Below are positions 9,636-18,951 of a stretch of DNA of 64,000 bases, piece after piece; the first letter of the stretch is position 1; every line of letters begins with the position of its first letter. The notes under the pieces are model-generated. The model searched no databases. It saw nothing but the letters and a program-made list of their open reading frames with translations, and was not told where the DNA came from. The translations under genes and the position numbers were made by a program. Origin of the DNA: Mycolicibacterium sp. CH28 (GTDB lineage: Bacteria > Actinomycetota > Actinomycetes > Mycobacteriales > Mycobacteriaceae); contig NZ_SRLQ01000004.1 of NCBI RefSeq assembly GCF_004745805.1, forward strand, positions 310,001-374,000. The letters run 5' to 3'.

Positions 9636-9818
9636 ATGTGTCGCGCTGTGAAATGCCGAGAATGCGGAAAGACCACCTGGGCAGGATGCGGCTCGCACGT
9701 TGATGCGGTGCGGCGCAGCGTGCCCGCCGGCCAATGGTGCGGTGGCCACGGGAGCAGCGGCGCCAGTAGCGCGCCGTCGTCTTCCCGGCGCTGGAGTCCG
9801 TTCCGGAGAAAGAGCTAG
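9636..9818 (+). CDS. Small cysteine-rich zinc-ribbon-like protein
   Basis: A 60-residue protein beginning MCRAVKCRECGKTTWAGCG, with cysteines at 2, 7, 10, 18 and 35 and H21. The CxxC plus downstream Cys/His arrangement suggests a bound metal. I recognise this as a small conserved actinobacterial protein type without an assigned function. GGAAGG lies 7 bases before the ATG, a strong ribosome site, and the gene is 28 bases after the CsoR-family gene, so the two are probably co-transcribed. Shared control with a thiol-based repressor suggests a role in thiol, metal or persulfide handling, but this is inference. Confidence 0.75.
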   Translation: MCRAVKCRECGKTTWAGCGSHVDAVRRSVPAGQWCGGHGSSGASSAPSSSRRWSPFRRKS

Positions 9819-9986
9819 AACGAGTGAGAAAGCGGCGTTCCGCTGGACACTTCCGCGTTCGGCCCTGAGCGACAACGTATTAGGTACAAGACGATCTCGG
9901 TTCGGACAGGTGTTCGCGAGCCAGACAGCGATGGATCCGCCCATGGTCAGCTCCTTACCGCTACGTCCCCTCGCAGCGCAGATGGT

Positions 9987-12602
9987 TCAGGCCTTCGACA
10001 CCGTGGCAAGGTGAGCTTGCAGCGACCGGGTAATGAAGTCGCGATGCTTGATGCGCTGGTCCGTGCGGTCATCAACGAGCTTTTCCGTTATGAGCCGCAC
10101 ACCGCAGAGAATGAACAGCCAGACGATGTTGTAGGCCCACACCCAGCCGACCGTGATCCAGGAAATCGCTGGCACCAGCCAGCCGAAGCCGCACATCAGC
10201 ACTGCCAGGATCTGGGTCAGCGCGATGGCGATGACCAGCGGCGCCGCAGGGAACGGCCGCAGGAAAAACCAGCGTTCGCTGCGGGTGACGAACAAGAGCA
10301 GATGTCCGCCGGCGACCAGCTGAAGAAAGATCACCGTCTGCAGATGCGATTGGTCGAACAGGCCAAAGTACTGCCGCAAGTGTGAATCGGACAGCACCCC
10401 CATGCCGACCAGCAGCAGCCCGAACGACTGCACGACAGAGAAGAAGCCGAGAACGGCTGAAATACTAAGCAACCGTGGCATTTTCCAGCGGATCGGACGT
10501 TCACTGATCGGTGTGTTGTCGTACGCGATGGTCATGATTGGGATGTCGTCGAGGAGCGATATGAGGACGATCATGATCGCGGTAAGTGGCTGGAAGCCGA
10601 GGGTGATCGTCGACAGTACGACCAGAAACATGATGTCCATGGTCAACGCCACGCGGTAGATCGTGTAGCTGGTGATCCGTCCGAAAATCCGCCGGGCCTC
10701 GTCGATGGCGCTGTTAATCACCGACAGGCCAGGGGCGGTGAGGATCAATGCCGCTGCGCCACGGGCGGCGTCGGTGGCCCCCGAAACCGCCGTTCCGCAG
10801 TCGGCCTGCTTCAGCGCCGGCGCATCGTTGACGCCGTCGCCGGTCATCGCCACGAGGTGGCCGCGCGCCTGCAACGACTTCACGATCGCGTATTTGTGTT
10901 CGGGGAACACCCGGGCGAAACCGTCGGCCTTCTCGATCGCGTCGGCGATCGCCGGTGGCACGTTATTGGGATCCATGTCCTTGGGGAACTCATCCGCGGC
11001 GGCAAGGAGATTGGTTCCCATGCCGAGCTGACGGGCGGTCTCGCGTGCGATCGCGATGTCATCACCGGTGACCATCATGACTCGCACGCCTTTGGCATTG
11101 ACCATGTCGATCGTCTGTTTGGAATCGTCGCGCGGCGGATCGAACATCGGCAGGATACCGAGGAGCACCCAGGTCTTGCCGCCATCCTCCGAGCGGGCGA
11201 CGCCGAGCGCGCGGTACCCCTTTGCGCCGAGTTCCTCGACGGTCGTCGTGACCTTCTTGGCGTCCTCGCCGGAAACCCCGACCAGATCGGCGATCACCTG
11301 TGGCGCGCCCTTGGAGACGACGATCGTCTTGCCTTGCGCATCGCTGACCGTGGCCGCCGTCCGCTTGGTTACCGGGTCGAACGGCAGGAAGTTCGTCTGC
11401 TTGTAGGCCTTGAGCGCGTTCTGATCCTTCAGCGCTTCGATCACCGCGGTGTCGATCGCATCTCGGTCCTCGATCCTCGAGGCGAGTGCGGCGGCGAGGA
11501 CAACCTCCTGCGGGTCAGTCGACGCGAACAGGATTGGCTCGTCGAGCTTGAGCTGGTTCTTCGTCAACGTACCGGTCTTGTCGGAACAGAGGATATCGAC
11601 GCCCGCCATCTCCTCGATTGCGTCGAGCCGAGAGACGATCGCCTGTTGTTTCGACAGCGCCAGTGCGCCGAGTGCCATGGTGATCGAGAAGACCGCCGGC
11701 ATCGCCACCGGGATCGATGCGACCAGCAGAATCAACACGAACTGCAGAATGGCGAGCGCATTGCTGAGATCCCAATCGTCTGCGACGACGATGTCGTGGT
11801 AGACGCGGAAGGCCACCATGATCGCGGCAAGCACCACCGCCAGGACGATCAGGAAATTGCCGATCTGGAACATCGCCTTCTGGGCGTGGCTCGTCGAGCC
11901 GGCGCCGGCCACCAGCTTCGCCGTCCTGCCGAAGAAGGTGTTGGAGCCGGTGGCGATGACCACTGCCACCATCTCACCCTGCTTGACCACGCTGCCGGCG
12001 AACGCCTCGTCACCGGTCTTCTTCGTCACCGGCACCGACTCGCCGGTCAGGGCCGCCTGATCGATGGCCGCGAACTCGCCTGAGACCATGCGTAAGTCGG
12101 CCGGCACGATCATGCCCAGACGGATCTTGACGATGTCGCCCGGCACCAGGGTCGATGCCTGGATGGGCTGCCACGTGCCGTCGCGCAGCGCCGTCGCCTC
12201 AGGCGCCAGGCCCTTCTTCAGCGCTGCCAACGCGTTTGACGCCTTCATGTCCTGCCACAGGTCGAGGCTGGCATTGAAGATCAACAGCGCCGCGATGATG
12301 ATGAAGTCCTGCCAATGACCCAGGATTGCCGAGACCAGGGCCGCCGCCTCGATCATGTAGGCGATCGGGCCCATGAAGTATCCGACAACCTTGGAAAGGA
12401 GACTCTTCTCCTTCTCGACGATGGCGTTCGGCCCGTACTGGGTCAGCCGCTGCTGCGCCTCGGCGCCGCTCAGACCCCGGTCGGCGTCGACGTGGAGTTT
12501 GGTGAGAACCAGCTCGACCGGCATCTTCTCCAGGTCGTCGGCGGCAGCAGCCGATCCACCCTTCTCGTCAGCCCGGTCCGGCCCCTGAACGTCAACGGCC
12601 AT
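9987..12602 (-). CDS. Plasma-membrane proton-efflux-type (P3A) P-type ATPase
   Basis: An 871-residue P-type ATPase. Motifs in order: actuator-domain TGES (QAALTGESVPV), phosphorylation loop CSDKTGTLTKNQ, and hinge MTGDGVNDAPALKQ. About ten TM segments fit the class. The sequence around TM6 (SLLDDIPIMTIAYDNT) resembles the LNDGTIMTI of fungal and plant proton pumps, placing it with the P3A proton-efflux class and not with calcium or heavy-metal pumps; there are no N-terminal metal-binding domains. The ATG at 12602 overlaps the end of ppk2 by 11 bases, so the pump is translated with a polyphosphate kinase. Likely role: proton export for pH or membrane-potential control. Confidence 0.9.
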   Translation of the reverse strand: MAVDVQGPDRADEKGGSAAAADDLEKMPVELVLTKLHVDADRGLSGAEAQQRLTQYGPNAIVEKEKSLLSKVVGYFMGPIAYMIEAAALVSAILGHWQDFIIIAALLIFNASLDLWQDMKASNALAALKKGLAPEATALRDGTWQPIQASTLVPGDIVKIRLGMIVPADLRMVSGEFAAIDQAALTGESVPVTKKTGDEAFAGSVVKQGEMVAVVIATGSNTFFGRTAKLVAGAGSTSHAQKAMFQIGNFLIVLAVVLAAIMVAFRVYHDIVVADDWDLSNALAILQFVLILLVASIPVAMPAVFSITMALGALALSKQQAIVSRLDAIEEMAGVDILCSDKTGTLTKNQLKLDEPILFASTDPQEVVLAAALASRIEDRDAIDTAVIEALKDQNALKAYKQTNFLPFDPVTKRTAATVSDAQGKTIVVSKGAPQVIADLVGVSGEDAKKVTTTVEELGAKGYRALGVARSEDGGKTWVLLGILPMFDPPRDDSKQTIDMVNAKGVRVMMVTGDDIAIARETARQLGMGTNLLAAADEFPKDMDPNNVPPAIADAIEKADGFARVFPEHKYAIVKSLQARGHLVAMTGDGVNDAPALKQADCGTAVSGATDAARGAAALILTAPGLSVINSAIDEARRIFGRITSYTIYRVALTMDIMFLVVLSTITLGFQPLTAIMIVLISLLDDIPIMTIAYDNTPISERPIRWKMPRLLSISAVLGFFSVVQSFGLLLVGMGVLSDSHLRQYFGLFDQSHLQTVIFLQLVAGGHLLLFVTRSERWFFLRPFPAAPLVIAIALTQILAVLMCGFGWLVPAISWITVGWVWAYNIVWLFILCGVRLITEKLVDDRTDQRIKHRDFITRSLQAHLATVSKA

Positions 12603-13515
12603 TCGCTGCCTCCGCCTTGCTGTCATTCTTGCCGAGCAACTCGTTCTTCGCCTCCGCCAGTTCGGCTTTGGCTTCGGCACTGACGGTCGGATACTGAGGA
12701 TTCAGAGCGCGCAGTGTCTCCAGCAACACCGCCGAGGTGGACAGGTGACTGAACCACTTGTGGTCGGCCGGAATCACATGCCACGGCGCCCACTCGGTGC
12801 TGGTGTGAGTCAGCATCTCTTGGAAGGCCACTTGATAGGTGTTCCAGAACGCGCGCTCGTGCAGATCGGCGGCAGAGAACTTCCAGTTCTTCTCGGGTTC
12901 TTCGATGCGCTCGAGGAAGCGGCGTTCTTGTTCGTCCTTGGACACGTTGAGAAACAACTTGACGATCACCGTCCCGTTGTCGGTCAGATACCGTTCCCAG
13001 TCGTTGATTTCGCGATACCGCCGGTGCCAGAGTCCGTCTGAATTCAGCACTGCGGTGTGCGGCCACAGCATCTCCGGGTGCACCCGGGTGATGATCACGT
13101 TCTCATAGTGGGACCGGTTGAACACGGCAATACGGCCCAACTCGGGCAACACCGTCTGGTGACGCCAGAGGTAGTCGTGTGCACGTTCGGTCGCCGACGG
13201 AGCCTTGAAGCTGTGCACGTCGACGCCCTCGGGATTGAGTCCGCTCATCACGTGCTTGACGGTGCCGTCCTTGCCCGCCGCGTCGATTGCCTGCAGAACG
13301 ATCAACAGTGAGCGGTCAGCTTGGGCAAAGAACCGATCTTGGAGATCGAACAGCGCCGCGCTCGCCTCGGCCAGCTCGGCCAGTCCGCCTTGCTTGGCGA
13401 GTTCCTTGTCGTGGCGACCGGGATCGAAGTCCTCGGCCAAGTCAACCTTGGAACCCGGTTGAACTACAGTCGCCTGCGCCAACGCCTTCCAGTTCACCGA
13501 CAACCTCGTCCTCAC
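12592..13515 (-). CDS. ppk2: Polyphosphate kinase 2 (PPK2) family phosphotransferase
   Basis: A 307-residue PPK2-family enzyme, which transfers phosphate between polyphosphate and nucleotides. The Walker A loop AIDAAGKDGTVKHVM lies near residue 88. The lid-module sequence FNRSHYENVIITRVHPE and REINDWERYLTDNGT follow as in characterised members. Whether it works on AMP, ADP or GDP cannot be decided by eye. The GTG at 13515 is selected because CAGGAG precedes it by 6-7 bases; the open frame extends further upstream without a start signal. It is the first gene of an operon with the P3A proton ATPase. A DosR-like box is 74-93 bases upstream, suggesting induction in hypoxia. Confidence 0.92.
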   Translation of the reverse strand: MRTRLSVNWKALAQATVVQPGSKVDLAEDFDPGRHDKELAKQGGLAELAEASAALFDLQDRFFAQADRSLLIVLQAIDAAGKDGTVKHVMSGLNPEGVDVHSFKAPSATERAHDYLWRHQTVLPELGRIAVFNRSHYENVIITRVHPEMLWPHTAVLNSDGLWHRRYREINDWERYLTDNGTVIVKLFLNVSKDEQERRFLERIEEPEKNWKFSAADLHERAFWNTYQVAFQEMLTHTSTEWAPWHVIPADHKWFSHLSTSAVLLETLRALNPQYPTVSAEAKAELAEAKNELLGKNDSKAEAANGR

Positions 13516-13588
13516 GGTTTGCTCCTGACGAATCGAGTCCCCGCCCGCAGGCGAGGACTCGATGTGACCACAGCTATTCGCCGGGCAA

Positions 13589-13608
13589 TCAGGGCCGTAA
13601 GTCCTCAA
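13589..13608 (-). promoter_or_regulatory. DosR/DevR-like binding box upstream of ppk2
   Basis: Read on the minus strand the site is TTGAGGACTTACGGCCCTGA, matching the published DosR consensus TTSGGGACTWWAGTCCCSAA at 15 of 20 positions by eye, including GGACT and the GNCCC half. It lies 74-93 bases before the ppk2 GTG, a normal activator distance. DosR itself is not encoded in this window. Confidence 0.55.
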
Positions 13609-13804
13609 CCTGGCGTCGGTCGTCACCGGGGTCTGCTGCACGACGTAGCTGACATGGTGGTCGGCTCGGCTGTCACGTGTCCGTTCAGCAGACGCTTGGG
13701 GAACTTTCAGCGACTTGTACGGAACTGGTTGAACCAGTTGCCGAGCTACGTTATGGTCACCCCACTGATGGCTGTAGGGGGCCGTCCGACAGTTGGGGGT
13801 CGCT

Positions 13805-16030
13805 GTGTCGGTTCGGAACGAAAATTTGCCGCGGGGACGACGGGGCGCGCTGCCGGTCGTGCGTTGGCTCCAGGTCGGCGCCGCGACGGCGGGAATGGGT
13901 CTGGCGTTGGCGGCCGCGCAGGGGACCGCGTTCGCCGACGACGGCGCGGCGGGGGACACCGGCACGAAGTCGGTTCACCAGAATGCGTCCACGAGTGCCG
14001 GCGAGCATCGCGGAGTCGCTTCGGCTCGGCGCTCGGTCGGCGCATCGACGGCTGTCGCCCCCACCGCGCAGGTGTCCGGCTCGGGTACGCCACGTTCAGC
14101 AGCCGTTGGCGCGCGCCAACAACGTGCCGCAGCGACGTCGGCGTCCACGTCAGATCAGACCGTAGGCAGCGACGAAACCGTCGCGCCGGTCGCGCTCACG
14201 GCGCAAGCGGACAGCGTCAGGTCCACCGGGGCCTCCGCGAGGGTTGTGACCCACCCGGCTGCTGCCCAGGCAGTGGTGTCGGCAGCCACCGCGGACAGCG
14301 TCGCAGCCCAGGCGGTGGTCTCGGCAACCACCGCGAACGGCGTCGCAGCCCAGGTTGATCCGCTTGGCAATCTCGCCGCGTTCTTCGGCCTGCCGGGCGC
14401 ACCTGCTACCGCCGCCCCCAGCCTCGGTGCCTTCCCGATCTTGCTTCGACTGACGTTGGACGACCTGGTCAGCGGGACCGGACCTGCCGCGGTGACCAAC
14501 CCAACCGCGGTGGTGACCGGACTCTTCAACCAGGTGCTGCGGACCGATCCCACCTCCGCCGAACTGCAGAACTACCTGGGCATCATGCAGCTTACTGGCG
14601 TCAACGGAGTCATTGCCGGGCTGTACAGCTCGACCTTGTTCCGGCAGACCGAGGTGAACAACTACTACCTCGAACTGCTCTCGCGCAATGCGACGAGCCA
14701 GGAACTTGCCTGGAACACAACGGCATTGATGTGGGGTATGCCGGAGCCGCTCTTCGCCGCGTCGATCGCCGGCAGCCCGGAGTTCTACCGCGCCAGCAGC
14801 GCCGGCGGCGGCCCCTTGGCGCCGATGCCGTCGGCGACGGCCTACGTCGACAATCTTTACCGAACCCTGCTCGGCACACCGCCCGATCCGGCGGTGGCGG
14901 CGGCCTACATTCAGCAGATACAGGCCGGTCTCCCCATCGGGTTGGCCGCGTTGCAGTTCGTCACCTCCGACGTGTTCCGGCAGGCGAAGGTCCAGGAGAT
15001 CTACTCGGTACTTGGCGAGACCGCCACCCAGGCCCAGATCAATTCCGCTGTGCAGAACTGGTATTGGGATGGCGGCCTGGCCGGGATCGCGACCGCTCTG
15101 TTGGCTACGTCGAGCAACACCACACGGATCGAAGCCGGGCAGGTCGCCCTTCCGAACATGGTGGCGGTCGGCCAGCTCAAGCAGTTGCTGCTGGCGGCCT
15201 ACACCTCAGATCCGGACGGATTCGTCAAGACCCTCAACAGCCTGCTCAACGTCGATGCAAACAACCCGTGCACCGCATCGAGCACCACCTGCAACCAAGC
15301 TCTCTACGCGTTGTTGACCGGCGGAGGCATCGATCGCGGCCTGGTCAACGGCGCGTTGACGGTCACCTACGGCAGCGCCCCCGTCGCCACCCTGATCCCG
15401 ACCCAGAACGAGATCGACCTGGCGAAGTCGTTGAGTTACGTACTGACGGATCCGGCTGCCCTTGCGGTGGACTTCGCGGGCGGGGTGGTTGTTCCCGGTG
15501 GCGGCGGCGCGGTGCTCACCGCCGACGACGGTACCTACATCGTCGACGGCCACCACCGATGGTCGGCCATCTACCTGGTGAATCCCAGCGCCCAGGTCGC
15601 GACCATCGATATCGGCTACGTACCTGACCCGCAGACCGCGCTGAAGGAAACCCAGATCGGGATCGTCGCCCAGCTGGGTTATCTGAAGGTTTCCACCGGC
15701 GGCGGTATCAACGTCTACACCGTCGGCCGGTCGACGTTCGACACCGCGGTGTCGGGCTGGATCACCACCGGCGCCCAGAAGGACGCGGTGCTGGCCGTAT
15801 TCCGCAAGAACCTGGGAATCCCCGATACCGCGACCGAGGCCGAGCAGCTCACCGCTATCCAGAACTACCTGTGGACCAATGTCCAGCGGATGCGGGCGCT
15901 CAATCCCTACATCCCCGGAGCGACAAGTCGTGACGTGATGCCGCAGGCGGAGCCGATTCAGCCGATCTTGTCCTACCTGCAGAGCGGATTGCTGAGCTAC
16001 TCCTTCCCGGTGATCTCCTACCTCGGCTGA
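13805..16030 (+). CDS. Exported protein with DUF4214-like helical repeats and a ParB/Srx-like motif
   Basis: A 741-residue protein. Residues 1-39 are a long signal peptide with basic start and a hydrophobic core (AGMGLALAAAQG) ending FADD. Residues 40-190 are an Ala/Ser/Thr/Val-rich spacer containing short near-repeats (VVSAATADSVAAQAVVSATT). Residues about 200-430 contain two or three helical units like DUF4214 (NYYLELLSRNATSQELAW; YVDNLYRTLLGTPPDPAV; EIYSVLGETATQAQI). Near residue 580, LTADDGTYIVDGHHRWSA matches the ParB/sulfiredoxin DGHHR motif. The GTG at 13805 is chosen because GGGGG is 5 bases upstream; a TTG four codons earlier is possible. It stands alone, divergent from ppk2. Function unknown; an exported ParB-like fold is unexpected. 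Confidence 0.82.
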   Translation: MSVRNENLPRGRRGALPVVRWLQVGAATAGMGLALAAAQGTAFADDGAAGDTGTKSVHQNASTSAGEHRGVASARRSVGASTAVAPTAQVSGSGTPRSAAVGARQQRAAATSASTSDQTVGSDETVAPVALTAQADSVRSTGASARVVTHPAAAQAVVSAATADSVAAQAVVSATTANGVAAQVDPLGNLAAFFGLPGAPATAAPSLGAFPILLRLTLDDLVSGTGPAAVTNPTAVVTGLFNQVLRTDPTSAELQNYLGIMQLTGVNGVIAGLYSSTLFRQTEVNNYYLELLSRNATSQELAWNTTALMWGMPEPLFAASIAGSPEFYRASSAGGGPLAPMPSATAYVDNLYRTLLGTPPDPAVAAAYIQQIQAGLPIGLAALQFVTSDVFRQAKVQEIYSVLGETATQAQINSAVQNWYWDGGLAGIATALLATSSNTTRIEAGQVALPNMVAVGQLKQLLLAAYTSDPDGFVKTLNSLLNVDANNPCTASSTTCNQALYALLTGGGIDRGLVNGALTVTYGSAPVATLIPTQNEIDLAKSLSYVLTDPAALAVDFAGGVVVPGGGGAVLTADDGTYIVDGHHRWSAIYLVNPSAQVATIDIGYVPDPQTALKETQIGIVAQLGYLKVSTGGGINVYTVGRSTFDTAVSGWITTGAQKDAVLAVFRKNLGIPDTATEAEQLTAIQNYLWTNVQRMRALNPYIPGATSRDVMPQAEPIQPILSYLQSGLLSYSFPVISYLG

Positions 16031-16061
16031 TCCTCGTCGAACCGTCCGCGTGCGACCGTCG

Positions 16062-18038
16062 TCAGACTGTCGCGAACGGATCGAAGAAAGAGACCCCGCC
16101 GAAGCCGGCGGAGGCGTCATACGTCGACCAGGTGGGAATGTCGATGACCGGTGTCAGGATCTTGAAGGAGACCTTGTCGCCTGATGCCGAAGGCAGGTCC
16201 GCGTAGTAGGTGCCGAACCCGGTGTTGCCGAAGTAGGTGTAGTTGAACACGGAGCCGACCGGTGGGACATCGCCGGCATCGGTTCCGGCGGTGCCGCTGG
16301 TGACCTTGGTGACGAGGATCGCTTGACTGTAGTTGCCGTACATGTCCAACTGGGTCGCCACGTCGGCGTCGAAGCTTCCCTGCTGAACGCCGGCCGCGTC
16401 GTAGATGCCGAACTGCTGATAGCCCTGAAGCTGAATTTCTCTGGGAGGCAGACCGTTTACGCCACTCGGTACCAGATTCGAAGTGGGCAGGAAGCTGTAG
16501 CCGTTGGGGGCGGGTAGCCGTTTGACGGGGGGCAGCGCCGAAGCGTCGAGAAGATTCAAGGGAAAGGTGCCGATGTTCGACACCGTGCCACCCTTCACCA
16601 GGATCGTCGAAACCTTGTCCCCGAACTGAGAGGGCAGCGACGAGTACACGGCGTAGGTGCTGCCGTCGGCCTCGTACATGACGTTGAACACCGACCCGAC
16701 CGGCGGGACGTCACCGGCCGCTGTCCCGGCTGTGCCGTCGGTGACCTTGGTGACCAGTATTGCCTCGGTCTTGACGCCCATGATGTCGGCGGTGGGGGTG
16801 AGAACACCCTCGAAACTCCCCACCGTGTTACCCGACGGGTCGCGGTAGTTGAAGACCTCGTGGGCCTGAACTGTCGTGTAGTACGGCAGGAATCCGCTTG
16901 TCCCGACGTAAGTTTCGCCCGTGGGATCGGCGGGAGCGATACTGTATCCGTTTCCGAGGATGACCGGCCTGTTGTCCACCGTGTGGTCAGCGATGCCCTT
17001 GGCTGCATCGAAGCTGAACGGAATGGGGATGTCGCCGAATGGTGTCAGTATCTTGAACGCGACCACATCTCCGGATGATGACGGCATGGCCGAGTAGGAC
17101 CAGCCGAACCCGCCGATCAGATCGAAGCTCGAGATCAACGAGCCGACCGGCGGGACCTGGCCTGAATCAGTGCCGACGTTGGTTCCATCGTTCGAGGTGA
17201 CCAGGAGTTCGACGTACTTACTGCCCACGTTGAACGGACTACCTGTGCTTACCAGGGCGTCAAAGCTTCCCACGTTCTCGTTGGTGGCGGGATCCACAAC
17301 GTCGTATTTCTGCTGTCCCTGAACCAAAGTCGGGCCGCCCGGCCAAAATGTCCACTGGCCGTAGAACGAGGTGACCAACTCGGTCGAGCTGGGCACCAGG
17401 TTGAAACCGTTGAACGGCACCGTCTGGTTCAGCGTCGACACGGTCGGACCCACGTGGACGGCGATGGAGACTGCGCGAAAGGCCGCTTGGGCGACGCCGA
17501 CCAGGGAAGAGGCGACGGCCACCCAGATCTCCTGAAGGGAGGGCCTCGGCGGCAGTGCATAGGGATCCACCGCCGCGGTCTGCGCGGCGGACATCAACGC
17601 CAGCGTCGTCGGCGCGACCGCCACCGGCGTACTGACTGCCTGGGCAGGGGCCGTGCTGGTCGGCTTCGCCAACTGTCGGCCGCGGGGAGCCGGCATCGCG
17701 GTGCCACCCGGCGTCGAGTGAGCCTGGGCAACGCCGGTGTCTACGCTCGGGGCCGTGGCGTCCGCAGCGGGCGCGGCACTTGGTTTGGCCGTGGTGCTCG
17801 CGGCTGGGCTTCGGGGAGTCTGCTTTGCGACGGGGGTGTGGTTGGCGCTATGAGCCGGTCGCGCGCGCACGGCACTGTGGGCCGTCGAGCTCCTCGCGGA
17901 GGACCCGGACGAGTCCGCGGATCCGGTGTCGGCTGAGGCGATTGCGCATCCGGCAAAGGCCACGGTTCCTACGCCGAGCGCGACCGCCAGGCCACCCACC
18001 CGACCGATCCACGTTGACGCCCGCTGGGAAGCATTCAT
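16062..18038 (-). CDS. Exported protein with three ~125-residue beta-rich repeats
   Basis: A protein of about 658 residues. The signal peptide (GGLAVALGVGTVAFAGCAIA) ends SADTG and is followed by an Ala/Pro/Thr-rich spacer to about residue 165. The rest holds three related units, roughly at bases 17340-17040, 16870-16590 and 16420-16150. Each has a Y-x-V-x-D-x-x-x-x-x-x-GSF strand, then EAILVTKVTDGTAGT, GDVPPVGSVFN, an aromatic-rich hairpin and GDKVSFKILTP. The periodic beta pattern suggests small barrels or sandwiches; I cannot name the family. The start is uncertain: neither the ATG at 18038 nor the GTG five codons earlier has a good ribosome site. It is convergent with the ParB-motif exported protein. 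Confidence 0.78.
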   Translation of the reverse strand: MNASQRASTWIGRVGGLAVALGVGTVAFAGCAIASADTGSADSSGSSARSSTAHSAVRARPAHSANHTPVAKQTPRSPAASTTAKPSAAPAADATAPSVDTGVAQAHSTPGGTAMPAPRGRQLAKPTSTAPAQAVSTPVAVAPTTLALMSAAQTAAVDPYALPPRPSLQEIWVAVASSLVGVAQAAFRAVSIAVHVGPTVSTLNQTVPFNGFNLVPSSTELVTSFYGQWTFWPGGPTLVQGQQKYDVVDPATNENVGSFDALVSTGSPFNVGSKYVELLVTSNDGTNVGTDSGQVPPVGSLISSFDLIGGFGWSYSAMPSSSGDVVAFKILTPFGDIPIPFSFDAAKGIADHTVDNRPVILGNGYSIAPADPTGETYVGTSGFLPYYTTVQAHEVFNYRDPSGNTVGSFEGVLTPTADIMGVKTEAILVTKVTDGTAGTAAGDVPPVGSVFNVMYEADGSTYAVYSSLPSQFGDKVSTILVKGGTVSNIGTFPLNLLDASALPPVKRLPAPNGYSFLPTSNLVPSGVNGLPPREIQLQGYQQFGIYDAAGVQQGSFDADVATQLDMYGNYSQAILVTKVTSGTAGTDAGDVPPVGSVFNYTYFGNTGFGTYYADLPSASGDKVSFKILTPVIDIPTWSTYDASAGFGGVSFFDPFATV

Positions 18039-18204
18039 TGCTCGACACCACACTTTCAGTTCAGCCGGTGCTGTCCGTATCACAGTAATAGGAGGAGGCC
18101 TCGGCCATGGGGCCCTTCGCCGCTCACTGTCGGCAGGTGACGTCAGGAGATAGCGCCGCCGCCCGGCGGACCTCGACGGGGTTCCGATCGGAGCTGGATG
18201 CCCG

Positions 18205-18807
18205 CTACCCGTTTGTGGGCTGATCGATCAGGCCGGCGAGCAGGTGTCCGAGGCTCGTGGCGGTGATCGCGCCGGGTTGCAGCGTCTCTTCCATGGCGAC
18301 GCCGGTGGAGATTGCGACGAAGAGGCGGGCCAATTCGGTCAGTTGAGCGCTCGGGAGGTCGGCGCCGGAACTCTCGACGACCCGCAGCGCCTGCTCGGCA
18401 GCCGCTCGGCTGCGTGTCACGAGCCCCTCGCGCAGCTGTGGATCGCGCATGGCGCGAAGCCAATACTCAAAGAAGACCAGATGGTACGAGTGCTGTTCGT
18501 GGATCGAGTCGAGCATCGATTGGCTCAGCGCCTCGGTGATGGTGCCCACATCGCCGCCGCTGTCGAAAGCGGTGGCGATCACCGCGCTGCGTCGCTCGAA
18601 CTGGCGATCAAGCAGGGCCAGGAACAGTTCGTCTTTGGATCCGAAGTTGGAGTACACCGCACCCTTGGTGAAACCGGCGGCCTGACCGATCGCGTCGATG
18701 GTCGCGCCGGCGAACCCCTGGGCGGCGAAGACTTCCAGCGCGGCATCCAGAATCCGTTCCCGAACCTCGTCGCGGGTCGGGCGCACCCGTGGTTTGACAG
18801 TCGCCAT
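18205..18807 (-). CDS. TetR-family transcriptional repressor
   Basis: A TetR regulator of about 200 residues. The N-terminal helix-turn-helix is clear (ERILDAALEVFAAQGFAGATIDAIGQAAGFTKGAVYSNFGSKDELFLAL). The C-terminal ligand domain is variable and does not reveal a ligand. Start codons are clustered (ATG at 18819, 18813 and 18807) and none has a strong ribosome site; 18807 is used. It is divergent from the degenerate ABC ATPase and YhgE/Pip operon. A perfect palindrome 20-36 bases upstream of its start is the likely operator for both directions. Confidence 0.92.
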   Translation of the reverse strand: MATVKPRVRPTRDEVRERILDAALEVFAAQGFAGATIDAIGQAAGFTKGAVYSNFGSKDELFLALLDRQFERRSAVIATAFDSGGDVGTITEALSQSMLDSIHEQHSYHLVFFEYWLRAMRDPQLREGLVTRSRAAAEQALRVVESSGADLPSAQLTELARLFVAISTGVAMEETLQPGAITATSLGHLLAGLIDQPTNG

Positions 18808-18826
18808 GGGCATCAGCATACTCGTG

Positions 18827-18843
18827 GGTATCCATTGGATACC
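18827..18843. promoter_or_regulatory. Perfect palindrome, likely TetR operator
   Basis: GGTATCC and GGATACC are exact reverse complements separated by ATT. An additional GTATCC half-site lies at 18849-18854. The position between the divergent TetR gene and the ABC/YhgE operon is where an autoregulatory TetR operator is expected. Confidence 0.75.
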
Positions 18844-18951
18844 AGCTAGTATCCAAATGCCCACGGCGTGGTGAGCGCGGACAGTGACGCTTGGCTCCAG
18901 GCGCAGCTCACCCAGCAGGGCCGACAAAGCTCAGGAAAGAAGTCGCACCTC

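Noticed and set aside
15541..15570. Plasmid partition gene (ParB)
   Set aside because: The DGHHR motif is in an exported protein with no ParA, parS or replication gene nearby.
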